Part shown: piece by piece, positions 51,760 through 60,719 of the stretch
Numbering within the stretch: the stretch's first letter is position 1
Layout of the letters: every line of letters begins with the position of its first letter
Assembly (NCBI RefSeq): GCF_001639725.1
Contig: NZ_LTAW01000003.1
Coordinates: 423,159-487,158 of the forward strand
DNA from: Marinomonas atlantica
GTDB lineage: Bacteria > Pseudomonadota > Gammaproteobacteria > Pseudomonadales > Marinomonadaceae
Direction: 5' to 3'
DNA: 64,000 nt
Made by a program: the position numbers and the translations under genes
Notes under the pieces: generated by a model
Seen by the model: only the letters and a program-made list of their open reading frames with translations
What the model was told of the DNA's origin: nothing
Databases searched by the model: none

Positions 51760-52038
51760 ATGGCAACAGCTAGTGCCTGCCATATTTTGGTGAAAACAAA
51801 ACAAGAAGCCGAACAGCTTAAATCAAAGCTAGATCAAGGTGCTGATTTCCATCAATTGGCTAAGAAGTTTTCAACATGTCCATCAGGCAAAAAAGGTGGC
51901 GACTTGGGTGAGTTTCGCAAAGGGGATATGGTGGCGCCTTTTGATAAGGCTGTTTTCAGTGGACCGTTATTAAAGATTCAGGGGCCCATTAAAACACAAT
52001 TTGGGTTCCATCTTATTAAAGTACTTTATCGCTCATAG
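51760..52038 (+). CDS. ppiC: Parvulin-type peptidyl-prolyl isomerase
   Basis: This small cytoplasmic PPIase accelerates cis-trans isomerisation of prolyl bonds. The 92-aa protein is a single parvulin domain: [43 protein letters not shown] and [13 protein letters not shown]. There is no signal peptide. Length and motifs match E. coli PpiC (93 aa). GAGG precedes the ATG. Confidence 0.94.
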   Translation: MATASACHILVKTKQEAEQLKSKLDQGADFHQLAKKFSTCPSGKKGGDLGEFRKGDMVAPFDKAVFSGPLLKIQGPIKTQFGFHLIKVLYRS

Positions 52039-52056
52039 TTTAAGGAATAATTGTTC

Positions 52057-52482
52057 ATGAATATTACTGAATTATCGCCAGAGTATTTCGTGTCGCCGCA
52101 AATAGAGGTAGCTGATCTGGTAGTATTGAGGTCTCAAGGGTTTGATGTGGTGGTAAATAATCGTCCAGATGGTGAAGCAGAGGATCAGCCTAGCAGTGCT
52201 GAGATCCAGTCTGCTGTCGAGCAGGCCGGTATGCGTTATGTCTATAACCCTGTAGATTTAAAGCGGCTTTCAAATAGCGAAGTAACCGTTCAAGACGAGC
52301 TTATAAAGTCCGATGATAAAGTCTTTGCGTTTTGTCGAACCGGTACGCGATCGTCGGTTTTGTGGGTGCTTGCTAATCAAGAAGATGAAATGTCGTTTGT
52401 GACTCTGGTGGCGGATGTCATGAAGAAAGGTTTTGATTTAGGTCGATGTTTGCCGGCAATGGAACGACTTAAAAAGCACTGA
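52057..52482 (+). CDS. DUF442/TIGR01244-type phosphatase-fold protein
   Basis: This 141-aa protein resembles the TIGR01244 (DUF442) family, related to cysteine-based phosphatases and sulfurtransferases. LRSQGFDVVVNNRPDGEAEDQPSS (quoted in part) is the family N-terminal signature, and the active-site-like loop is FCRTGTRSS. Substrate is unknown. In other bacteria the domain can be fused to a metallo-beta-lactamase-like sulfur dioxygenase; here it stands alone. ATG 52057 follows AAGGAA by nine bases. It is 18 bases after ppiC and ends at a terminator. Confidence 0.8.
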   Translation: MNITELSPEYFVSPQIEVADLVVLRSQGFDVVVNNRPDGEAEDQPSSAEIQSAVEQAGMRYVYNPVDLKRLSNSEVTVQDELIKSDDKVFAFCRTGTRSSVLWVLANQEDEMSFVTLVADVMKKGFDLGRCLPAMERLKKH

Positions 52483-52501
52483 GTGAATTTGAATGCTGAT
52501 G

Positions 52502-52526
52502 GCCTGCTGTATAGCGGGCTTTTTTA
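52502..52526 (+). terminator. Intrinsic terminator after the DUF442 gene
   Basis: GCCTGCT (52502-52508), a GTAT loop and AGCGGGC (52513-52519) with one G-U pair run into six T residues. Confidence 0.85.
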
Positions 52527-52614
52527 TGAGTTTTAGTGCAAAGTTGGTCGAATATCGTATAGGTCAAAAGAGTTTATTTTAGTAAACTTGTGGAGCGTAA
52601 AGGAGAAAGTGCAG

Positions 52615-53226
52615 ATGGTAAGTCGACCCTCGTTAGAAACTGCTACCGCTTCAGACCCAGATCAATTTGTAGAGCCATTAGAGCTTGGAAAGCGAGTAAA
52701 AGAAATCCGCCTTACCAAAGGCTGGACGCTAGAAGAAGTAAGTAAGCGAACAGGCATCGCTCGATCGACATTGTCTAAGATTGAAAATGATCAAGTGTCG
52801 CCGAGTTTTGCTATTGTGCAAAAACTTATCGGTGGCTTAGGCATGGATTTACCGCAATTGTTTGTGGAAACTCATGATCATTCTATTGCTGGCCGTCGAG
52901 ATATCACAAAGGCTGGAAGCGGTGAGCCGCATCCAACAGCGACTTATGAACATGAGCTATTAAGCTTCTCTATCAGCCGTAAGAAAATGGTGCCTTTTAA
53001 AACAATTGTTCGTGCACGAAGCTTTTCTGAGTTTAAGGAGTGGGTACGACATGATGGCGAAGAATTTTTGTTAGTGCTATCAGGTAGTGTCGTTTTTTAC
53101 TCCGAGTTTTATGAGCCGGTAGACCTTAATGAGGGCGATAGTGTGTATTATGATGCCACCATGGGGCATATTGTCGTATCCAAGTCGGAAGAAGATGCTC
53201 AAATACTGTGGGTTGTGGCTCGATAA
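52615..53226 (+). CDS. XRE-family regulator with C-terminal cupin
   Basis: This is a predicted transcriptional regulator of 203 aa. An N-terminal helix-turn-helix (about 25-80, RVKEIRLTKGWTLEEVSKRT, then ARSTLSKIEN) is followed by a cupin domain (about 110-200) with EWVRHDGEEFLLVLSG and LNEGDSVYYDATMGH. Relatives often bind small ligands and control nearby amino-acid or polyamine genes. The downstream neighbour is DAHP synthase, 60 bases away, but no control link is shown. ATG 52615 is nine bases after AGGAG; an in-frame TTG at 52588 precedes that site. Confidence 0.88.
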   Translation: MVSRPSLETATASDPDQFVEPLELGKRVKEIRLTKGWTLEEVSKRTGIARSTLSKIENDQVSPSFAIVQKLIGGLGMDLPQLFVETHDHSIAGRRDITKAGSGEPHPTATYEHELLSFSISRKKMVPFKTIVRARSFSEFKEWVRHDGEEFLLVLSGSVVFYSEFYEPVDLNEGDSVYYDATMGHIVVSKSEEDAQILWVVAR

Positions 53227-53286
53227 TTTATAGAGCATGATGCGCATTTAATATGAAAGAATGAAAGTTTATCAATAGAGGTTTAA

Positions 53287-54636
53287 ATGGCTAACTCATG
53301 GAGTGTACAAAGCTGGCGTACTAAGCAGGCGTTGCAGCAACCAGAATACCCAAATGCAGCAGCATTAGCTGGCGTTGAGCAAACATTGTCAACAATGCCA
53401 CCGTTAGTGTTTGCGGGTGAGGCTAGACAATTGCGCTCTGAGCTTGCAGAAGTCGGAAGAGGTAATGCCTTTTTGCTGCAGGGTGGTGATTGTGCCGAAA
53501 GCTTTGCTGAGTTTGCTGCGAACAATATTAGAGATACGTTTAAGGTACTACTGCAAATGGCAGTAGTGATGACGTACGCAGGTAAATGCCCAGTGGTTAA
53601 AGTGGGTCGAATGGCGGGGCAATTTGCCAAACCTCGTTCTGCGGGAATGGAAAGCATCGACGGTGTAGAGCTGCCAAGTTACCGCGGTGACATCATCAAT
53701 GGTATTGACTTCACTGAAGGTGCGCGCGTACCGGATCCCGAGCGACTTATTAAGGTGTACAATCAAAGTTCTGCAACCATGAACTTGTTGCGTGCATTTT
53801 CACAAGGCGGTTTTGCGGATCTTCATGAAGTTCATAAGTGGAACCTTGATTTCATCAAAAACAGTCCTGCAGGTGAGCGCTACCAGAGCGTAGCAAATAA
53901 AATTGATGACGCGCTGCAATTTATGGAAGCGTGTGGTGTCGGTGCGGGCGCATCGCAACTTCGTGAAACGTCATTCTATACGTCTCATGAGGCGCTGTTG
54001 TTGCCTTATGAAGAAGCTTTAACTCGTCAAGATAGTCTTACGGGTGAGTGGTACGACTGCTCTGCACACATGTTATGGATTGGAGATCGTACGCGTCAAA
54101 TCGATGGTGCGCATGTTGAGTTCTTACGTGGTGTGAACAATCCTATTGGCGTGAAAGCCGGCCCATCTATGGATCCAGAGGATCTGTTGCGTTTGTGTGA
54201 CACTCTTAATCCGAACAACGAAGAAGGCCGTTTGAATGTAATTGTACGCATGGGTGCCGATAAGGTAGCTAATGGCATGCCAAACTTAATTCGTGCAGTT
54301 GAGCGTGAAGGTAAGAAAGTGGTATGGAGTAGCGATCCTATGCATGGCAATACGATCAAGGCCAGTACAGGCTACAAAACGCGTAAAGTGGATGATGTGC
54401 TGCGTGAAGTTCAGCAGTTCTTTGAGGTGCATAAATCAGAGGGGACTTACCCTGGTGGCGTGCATTTTGAAATGACTGGGCAGAATGTGACAGAGTGTGT
54501 CGGAGGTGCTTTCCAAGTAACGGAGGCAGATTTAGCGAATCGTTATCATACACATTGTGACCCGCGTCTTAATGCGGATCAGTCACTAGAGTTGGCATTT
54601 ATGATTGCCGATACGTTAAAAAAAGCACGCGCGTAA
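53287..54636 (+). CDS. Class II 3-deoxy-7-phosphoheptulonate (DAHP) synthase
   Basis: This enzyme condenses PEP with erythrose 4-phosphate, the first step of the shikimate pathway. The 449-aa protein belongs to the plant-like class II (AroA-II), not the E. coli AroFGH class I. Diagnostic segments are [69 protein letters not shown] and [15 protein letters not shown]. The Cys of GGDC is a metal-ligand candidate. It is monocistronic with a strong terminator. A phenazine-linked PhzC is an alternative in this class, but no phz genes are nearby. Confidence 0.95.
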   Translation: MANSWSVQSWRTKQALQQPEYPNAAALAGVEQTLSTMPPLVFAGEARQLRSELAEVGRGNAFLLQGGDCAESFAEFAANNIRDTFKVLLQMAVVMTYAGKCPVVKVGRMAGQFAKPRSAGMESIDGVELPSYRGDIINGIDFTEGARVPDPERLIKVYNQSSATMNLLRAFSQGGFADLHEVHKWNLDFIKNSPAGERYQSVANKIDDALQFMEACGVGAGASQLRETSFYTSHEALLLPYEEALTRQDSLTGEWYDCSAHMLWIGDRTRQIDGAHVEFLRGVNNPIGVKAGPSMDPEDLLRLCDTLNPNNEEGRLNVIVRMGADKVANGMPNLIRAVEREGKKVVWSSDPMHGNTIKASTGYKTRKVDDVLREVQQFFEVHKSEGTYPGGVHFEMTGQNVTECVGGAFQVTEADLANRYHTHCDPRLNADQSLELAFMIADTLKKARA

Positions 54637-54654
54637 TTCGTTGTTTTTAGAGAT

Positions 54655-54696
54655 AAAAAAAGCCCCTTTGCAGAAACTCTGCAAAGGGGCTTTTTA
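54655..54696. terminator. Bidirectional terminator, DAHP synthase and GIY-YIG gene
   Basis: A long A run leads into GCCCCTTTGCAGA, a short loop, TCTGCAAAGGGGC and a T run, an almost perfect hairpin of about 18 bp between two convergent genes. Confidence 0.92.
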
Positions 54697-54714
54697 GTAT
54701 TTCAGTTTTGTCCG

Positions 54715-55482
54715 CTAGCCTTTGCGACGACGGAAAGCTGAGGTCGCTGATTTAGCTGTCATGTCTAGTTTGGCCATGATAAGAGCCATTTCGTCCGCTT
54801 GCTCTTGCTGCTGTTTGCGCAATTCTTCTGCGCGCTCAGCTTTTGCTTGTTTTTCAGCTTCACGGAGCATTTTTTGGATGCTACTTGAGCTGCGAGTGGT
54901 GCCTTTGGGAGAGCTACTTGCTGCTGTACTTGGTGCAGCGCTACGCTTAATAGTAGAAGGCTTTGTTAGATCTTCAATCTCACCGTTTGCAGGTGTATCT
55001 AAACGATCTTCGCCAATAAGCTCACCAAAAAATGACGACGCTGTAGGCCTAGGTTCGTCTTTCTTAGGGAGCTCTACTTTAGGTAGGTCGGTCTTTTTTG
55101 CAGCAGCTTTGCGGCCGCCTGTCTTTTTAACGGGTTCCTTTGTGGAGTTGCCGTTAGTGTCAAACATTGCTTTTTTGCCTAAATCTAACTGGCGACCTTT
55201 CACGGTTGTCTGTCCGATCTTGTAGCCACGAAGGCTCTCAGCATTGTAGATCACAATGTAGTCTTGCTCTAACTCGTATAGCTCTTCTTTATCGTTTGTC
55301 TCGAAAAGCTCTTCTACTGAAAATGCATCTACGCCATGTGTACGGATTTCTTCATACAGTGGGTAATCTAAATCTTCGTTAGCGGCTTCGACATATTGCT
55401 CAAAGCGCTGAAATCCACTGTTGAAAGATGTACCAACATAGTGCTTTCCAGTGACATTATTTGTGATTTTAAAAACAACCAA
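54715..55482 (-). CDS. GIY-YIG-like domain protein with basic linker and coiled-coil tail
   Basis: Residues 1-90 look like a GIY-YIG nuclease fold: VVFKITNNVTGKHYVGTS, then LYEEIRTHGVDAFSVEELFE, KEELYELEQDYIVIYNA and GYKIGQ. The GIY and YIG motifs read VFK and YVG, an atypical form, so catalysis is uncertain. Residues about 100-200 are Lys/Pro/Ser/Thr-rich and disordered-looking. Residues about 203-245 form a charged coiled coil (LREAEKQAKAERAEELRK). No membrane helix is seen. The only supportable start is TTG 55482, behind AGGGA. It is not linked to any mobile element. I do not recognise a named gene. Confidence 0.72.
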   Translation of the reverse strand: MVVFKITNNVTGKHYVGTSFNSGFQRFEQYVEAANEDLDYPLYEEIRTHGVDAFSVEELFETNDKEELYELEQDYIVIYNAESLRGYKIGQTTVKGRQLDLGKKAMFDTNGNSTKEPVKKTGGRKAAAKKTDLPKVELPKKDEPRPTASSFFGELIGEDRLDTPANGEIEDLTKPSTIKRSAAPSTAASSSPKGTTRSSSSIQKMLREAEKQAKAERAEELRKQQQEQADEMALIMAKLDMTAKSATSAFRRRKG

Positions 55483-55581
55483 AATCCCTGCCTCTTGAAT
55501 TTCTTACAGTCAAATGCAAAAGCATAACCAACCTCGTCTATGAAGTAGACGACGTCTGGTGCTTGCAAAAATTAATGAGTA

Positions 55582-56208
55582 TTAAAGTTTGATAACGAGA
55601 TTTAAGCCGTCTCGTACGTGGAGGTGGACATTCTCCACTCTCGGATCCTTAGCGATACGCTGATTCATTTCATCCACTGCGATATCACTATTCTCTATAG
55701 GGGAGAGGACTCGTCCTTGCCAAATAGAGTTGTCAATTATGATTAGGCCACCGCTGCGAACGAGCGGCACAACAGCCTCATAATAGTTGAGATAGTTGCG
55801 TTTATCGGCATCGATAAACACAAAATCTAAAGGCCCTTCTAAAGTCTGGATTGTATCCAATGCTGGGCCGAAAATGGGGGTGATCTTGCTCCCGAACGGG
55901 CTGCGATCGAAAAACGTTTGTGCAAACTCAATTGCACGTGGGTTGGTTTCACAGCAAGTTAACTTGCCATCTTCAGGCATGCCTTCAGCAATCGAGAGTG
56001 CTGAGTAGCCAGTAAACATCCCGATTTCTAGTGCATTTTTAGGTTGATGAATTTTAGCGAGCATTTTCAACGTTCGACCGATCGTACGACCCGACAGTTT
56101 ATTCGGGTAGCCCATGTCGGTATAAGTCTTTTCGACTAATTCCAACAAAAGGTCTGGCTCTGGTTGAGTTGTCTCAACGCAGTAGTTGTCAATTGCTTCG
56201 TGATCCAT
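55582..56208 (-). CDS. SAM-dependent O-methyltransferase, family 3 (CCoAOMT/COMT-like)
   Basis: This 208-aa class I methyltransferase resembles bacterial catechol- and caffeoyl-CoA-type O-methyltransferases. SAM-binding segments are ALEIGMFTGYSALSIAEG and LTCCETNPRAIEFAQ. Metal and catalytic residues lie in VFIDADKRNYLNYYE and IIIDNSIWQGRV. The natural acceptor is unknown. It lies upstream of the GIY-YIG gene in the same direction, with a 99-base gap, and is divergent from thrS. Confidence 0.88.
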   Translation of the reverse strand: MDHEAIDNYCVETTQPEPDLLLELVEKTYTDMGYPNKLSGRTIGRTLKMLAKIHQPKNALEIGMFTGYSALSIAEGMPEDGKLTCCETNPRAIEFAQTFFDRSPFGSKITPIFGPALDTIQTLEGPLDFVFIDADKRNYLNYYEAVVPLVRSGGLIIIDNSIWQGRVLSPIENSDIAVDEMNQRIAKDPRVENVHLHVRDGLNLVIKL

Positions 56209-56408
56209 AAGGCCTAAAGTATCTAGAGGGGTTGTTGTGAAACGAGCGCTATTTTAACGCTCTGACAGGGAAAGTCTATGGTAGAAAAGCATAAAAAAAG
56301 GTTGATTTTTGTGAATATTGGTGTGGATTTTGTGGGAACTAGGAAACTGCTAACGAGTGGTCGCAAAATACTCTAATAAGTGGTAGTTTAATGGCCTTAA
56401 AATTTACA
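56209..56408. other. Divergent intergenic region, O-methyltransferase / thrS
   Basis: This 200-base non-coding stretch must hold the promoters of both the minus-strand methyltransferase and thrS. It is AT-rich in its right half. I see no convincing -35/-10 pair and no other gene in it. Confidence 0.5.
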
Positions 56409-56454
56409 TGTGCTCTTGCGTATGGAGCACCACTGACTCCAAATAGGGGAAAAA
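56409..56454 (+). promoter_or_regulatory. Candidate thrS translational operator (tRNA-Thr anticodon mimic)
   Basis: GTGCTCT (56410-56416) pairs with GGAGCAC (56424-56430) with one T-G pair, leaving a seven-base loop TGCGTAT. The loop has the size of an anticodon loop and carries CGT, a threonine anticodon, at -36 to -34 from the thrS ATG. The ribosome site AGGGGA follows at 56445-56450. In E. coli, threonyl-tRNA synthetase represses its own translation by binding such a hairpin, with CGU near -32 to -30. Homology of function is inferred. Confidence 0.6.
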
Positions 56455-58371
56455 ATGCCAGTAATTACTTTACCAGATGGAAGCCAGCGTTCTTTTGCTG
56501 AGTCCGTTACTCTAATGCAAGTGGCCGAAGATATTGGTCCTGGTTTAGCTAAAGCTACCGTCGCAGGTAAAATCAACGGTCGTTTAGTTGATGCTTGTGA
56601 GGTTATCTCAGAAGACTCCGATGTGAGTTTAGTGACGGGACGTGATGAGGAAGGCCTTGAAATCATTCGCCACTCATTTGCCCATTTGGTAGGCCACGCT
56701 GTAAAGCAGTTGTTTCCAACGGCTAAAATGGCCATTGGCCCAGTAATCAAAGAAGGCTTTTACTACGATATTGCTTATGAGCGACCATTTACTCCAGAGG
56801 ATATGGCTGCAATTGAGAAGCGTATTGGTGAGCTGATCAAGAAAGATTACGATGTGGTTAAGAAGGTGACACCTGTTAATCAGGCGCGCGCTCAATTTGT
56901 CGAGCGTGGTGAAGATTACAAAGTTCAGCTGATTGATGATATGGACGACTCTGTAGAGGAAGTTGGCTTGTATCATCATGAAGAGTACATGGACATGTGT
57001 CGTGGCCCGCACGTGCCAAACACACGTGTGTTACGTCATTTTAAATTGATGAAATTGGCTGGTGCCTACTGGCGCGGTGATTCTAGTAATGAACAGCTTC
57101 AGCGCATATACGGTACGGCTTGGACTGATAAAAAAGATCTGAAAGCGTACCTGACTCGTATTGAAGAAGCTGAAAAGCGAGATCATCGCAAACTAGGCAA
57201 AAAACTGGATTTATTCCATGTTCAAGAAGAAGCGCCTGGCATGGTTTTCTGGCATCCTAAGGGCTGGAAGCTGTATCAAACTGTTGAACAGTACATGCGT
57301 CAGAAGCAGCTTGAAAACGGTTATCATGAGGTGAAAACACCTCAGATTGTTGACCGTGTATTGTGGGAAAAATCTGGCCACTGGGGTAAGTATCATGAAA
57401 ACATGTTTACTACTCATTCAGAAAACCGCGACTACGCCGTAAAACCAATGAACTGTCCTTGTCACATTCAAGTGTATAACCAAGGGCTTAAGAGTTACCG
57501 CGATCTGCCGTTCCGTATGGCAGAATTTGGTTCTTGTCATCGTAATGAGCCTTCTGGTGCATTGCATGGCATTATGCGTGTGCGTAACTTTGTTCAAGAT
57601 GATGGGCATATCTTTGTAACAGAAGATCAAATTCAAGCAGAAGTGTCTGAGTTTATTGAGCTGTTGCATGAGGTGTATGAAGATTTTGGTTTTGAGCAAA
57701 TTATTTATCGTTTATCAACGCGTCCTGAGCAACGAGTTGGTTCCGATGAAGTGTGGGATAAGGCTGAGAAAGCATTATCAGATGCTCTAAATTCTGCTGA
57801 ACTAGAGTGGGAAGAGCTTCCTGGTGAAGGTGCATTTTATGGTCCGAAAATTGAGTTCTCTTTGAAAGATGCTATTGGCCGTGTATGGCAATGTGGTACG
57901 ATTCAGGTAGACTTCTCAATGCCAACGCGTTTAGGTGCGCAATATGTATCGGAAGATGGCTCTCGCCAAACGCCTGTAATGCTGCATCGTGCAATTGTTG
58001 GCTCTTTAGAGCGCTTCATCGGTATTTTGATCGAGGAAACGGAAGGATCGTTCCCTGTTTGGCTTGCGCCAGAGCAGGTGGTAGTAATGAATATTACCGA
58101 TCGCCAAGCAGAATATTGTGCTGATTTAGAGAAAACTCTAAATTCTAAGGGCTTCCGTGCAAAACTTGACTTGAGAAACGAGAAGATCGGGTTTAAAATC
58201 CGCGAGCATACTCTGCAACGAGTGCCATACATGATCGTTGTCGGTGATAAAGAAGTCGAGAACCAGCAAGTTGCGGTCCGTACTCGTACCGGTGATGATC
58301 TTGGTGTGATGAGTGTTCAAGAATTTGAAGAATTGCTTCAAAAAGAAATCTCACGCCGTAGTCGAAAATAA
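56455..58371 (+). CDS. thrS: Threonyl-tRNA synthetase
   Basis: ThrRS charges tRNA-Thr and edits Ser-tRNA-Thr. The 638-aa protein has an N-terminal TGS domain (1-62), an editing domain with [15 protein letters not shown], and a class II core with [26 protein letters not shown] (motif 2) and [15 protein letters not shown] (motif 3). Zinc ligands fall in the CPCH segment and two later His. A C-terminal anticodon domain has [14 protein letters not shown]. The protein is complete. AGGGGA precedes the ATG. It heads thrS-infC-rpmI-rplT, and two tRNA-Thr genes lie at the window end. Confidence 0.98.
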   Translation: MPVITLPDGSQRSFAESVTLMQVAEDIGPGLAKATVAGKINGRLVDACEVISEDSDVSLVTGRDEEGLEIIRHSFAHLVGHAVKQLFPTAKMAIGPVIKEGFYYDIAYERPFTPEDMAAIEKRIGELIKKDYDVVKKVTPVNQARAQFVERGEDYKVQLIDDMDDSVEEVGLYHHEEYMDMCRGPHVPNTRVLRHFKLMKLAGAYWRGDSSNEQLQRIYGTAWTDKKDLKAYLTRIEEAEKRDHRKLGKKLDLFHVQEEAPGMVFWHPKGWKLYQTVEQYMRQKQLENGYHEVKTPQIVDRVLWEKSGHWGKYHENMFTTHSENRDYAVKPMNCPCHIQVYNQGLKSYRDLPFRMAEFGSCHRNEPSGALHGIMRVRNFVQDDGHIFVTEDQIQAEVSEFIELLHEVYEDFGFEQIIYRLSTRPEQRVGSDEVWDKAEKALSDALNSAELEWEELPGEGAFYGPKIEFSLKDAIGRVWQCGTIQVDFSMPTRLGAQYVSEDGSRQTPVMLHRAIVGSLERFIGILIEETEGSFPVWLAPEQVVVMNITDRQAEYCADLEKTLNSKGFRAKLDLRNEKIGFKIREHTLQRVPYMIVVGDKEVENQQVAVRTRTGDDLGVMSVQEFEELLQKEISRRSRK

Positions 58372-58388
58372 ATAATGGAGATAGAGCT

Positions 58389-58934
58389 ATAAAAGGTAAT
58401 ATGAATCGTGGACGTGCTAACGCCAAGCAGCGCCCTCAAATCAACGAAAACATTCGAGCTACCGAAGTGCGCCTAATCGGTGCCGATGGTGATCAAATTG
58501 GTGTTGTTTCGATTGAAGAAGCACTAGAAGCTGCACGTGCTGCAACGCTAGACCTAGTGCAGATTGCTGATTCAGATCCGATTGTTTGCAAAGTCATGGA
58601 CTACGGTAAGCATATATTTGAGCAAAAGAAAGCTAAGGCTGCTCAAAGAAAGAATGCGAAACAAATCCAAGTAAAAGAAATGAAATTCCGTCCAGGGACG
58701 GAGGAAGGGGATTATCAGGTAAAACTCCGCAACCTGATACGTTTCCTTGAAGGAGGGGATAAGGCTAAGGTTTCTTTACGCTACCGCGGCCGTGAAATGG
58801 CCCATCAGGAGCTTGGTATGCAACTTATGCATCGAGTCGCTAAAGACTTGGAAGAGCATGGTGTTGTAGAGCAAGCTGCGAAAATGGAAGGTCGTCAATT
58901 GACTATGGTGCTGGCCCCTAAAAAGAAGAAGTAA
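58389..58934 (+). CDS. infC: Translation initiation factor IF-3 (probable ATA start)
   Basis: IF-3 keeps 30S subunits free and checks start-codon pairing. The protein has [57 protein letters not shown], the [12 protein letters not shown] region and the basic end LAPKKKK. The first ordinary start is ATG 58401 (177 aa). I prefer ATA 58389: GGAG (58377-58380) is eight bases before it, and it yields a Lys-Gly second/third residue as in E. coli IF-3, which starts at ATT. Four extra residues result. The rare start is the known basis of IF-3 autoregulation. Confidence 0.93.
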   Translation: MKGNMNRGRANAKQRPQINENIRATEVRLIGADGDQIGVVSIEEALEAARAATLDLVQIADSDPIVCKVMDYGKHIFEQKKAKAAQRKNAKQIQVKEMKFRPGTEEGDYQVKLRNLIRFLEGGDKAKVSLRYRGREMAHQELGMQLMHRVAKDLEEHGVVEQAAKMEGRQLTMVLAPKKKK

Positions 58935-59002
58935 TAAAAGCAGCTAAGTAATTAGCACTTGTTATTATATTTAACATTAACGAATGCGAGAGTGGTTTTA
59001 CC

Positions 59003-59197
59003 ATGCCAAAAATTAAATCTAACAGTAGCGCACTTAAGCGCTTCAAACGTACCGCAAACGGTTTTAAACATAAGCAGTCTTTCACTAGTCACATTTTGAC
59101 TAAAAAGTCTACTAAGCGTAAGCGCCAGCTTCGTACAATGCAGCAAGTTCACTCTAGTGATAAGCCATTGATCGTTCGCATGCTTCCATACGCTTAA
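59003..59197 (+). CDS. rpmI: 50S ribosomal protein L35
   Basis: This 64-aa basic ribosomal protein matches L35 throughout: [17 protein letters not shown], then [23 protein letters not shown] and a C-terminal VRMLPYA. Length is normal. It lies between infC and rplT. In E. coli, L20 represses this unit through an RNA operator upstream of rpmI; the 68-base gap here could hold one, but I could not fold it reliably by eye. Confidence 0.97.
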   Translation: MPKIKSNSSALKRFKRTANGFKHKQSFTSHILTKKSTKRKRQLRTMQQVHSSDKPLIVRMLPYA

Positions 59198-59239
59198 TCG
59201 ATATTTTCAGTCATTAACTAGTTAAAAAAGGTTTATATT

Positions 59240-59596
59240 ATGCCTCGCGTAAAACGTGGTGTTCAGGCTCGTCGCCGTCACAAAAAGATTTTAAAGCAAG
59301 CTAAAGGTTACTACGGTGCTCGTAGCCGTGTATTTCGTGTAGCGAAACAAGCGGTTATCAAAGCGGGTCAATATGCTTACCGTGACCGTCGTCAACGTAA
59401 ACGTCAATTCCGTGCTCTATGGATTGCTCGTATCAACGCTGCGGCTCGTCTAAATGGTCTATCTTACAGCCGCTTCATTGCTGGCCTTAAGAAAGCGGCT
59501 ATTGAAATTGACCGTAAAGTACTGGCTGACTTGGCTGTTTACGAAAAAGAAGTTTTTGCTGCAATCGTTGAGAAAGCGAAAGCAAGCTTGGCTTAA
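59240..59596 (+). CDS. rplT: 50S ribosomal protein L20
   Basis: This 118-aa protein is required for early 50S assembly and is a feedback repressor of its own operon in E. coli. The sequence shows [55 protein letters not shown] and [13 protein letters not shown], all L20 signatures. The length equals E. coli L20 (118 aa). It is followed by hairpins and a terminator before pheS. Confidence 0.98.
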   Translation: MPRVKRGVQARRRHKKILKQAKGYYGARSRVFRVAKQAVIKAGQYAYRDRRQRKRQFRALWIARINAAARLNGLSYSRFIAGLKKAAIEIDRKVLADLAVYEKEVFAAIVEKAKASLA

Positions 59597-59616
59597 TTTC
59601 AGACGTAGTGCCTAAA

Positions 59617-60703
<1,087 letters not shown>

Positions 60704-60719
60704 GGACCAAGGGCTAACT

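Noticed and set aside
53287..54636. DAHP synthase as part of a phenazine cluster (PhzC)
   Set aside because: The flanking genes are an XRE-cupin regulator and a GIY-YIG-like protein. No other phz-like gene is visible.
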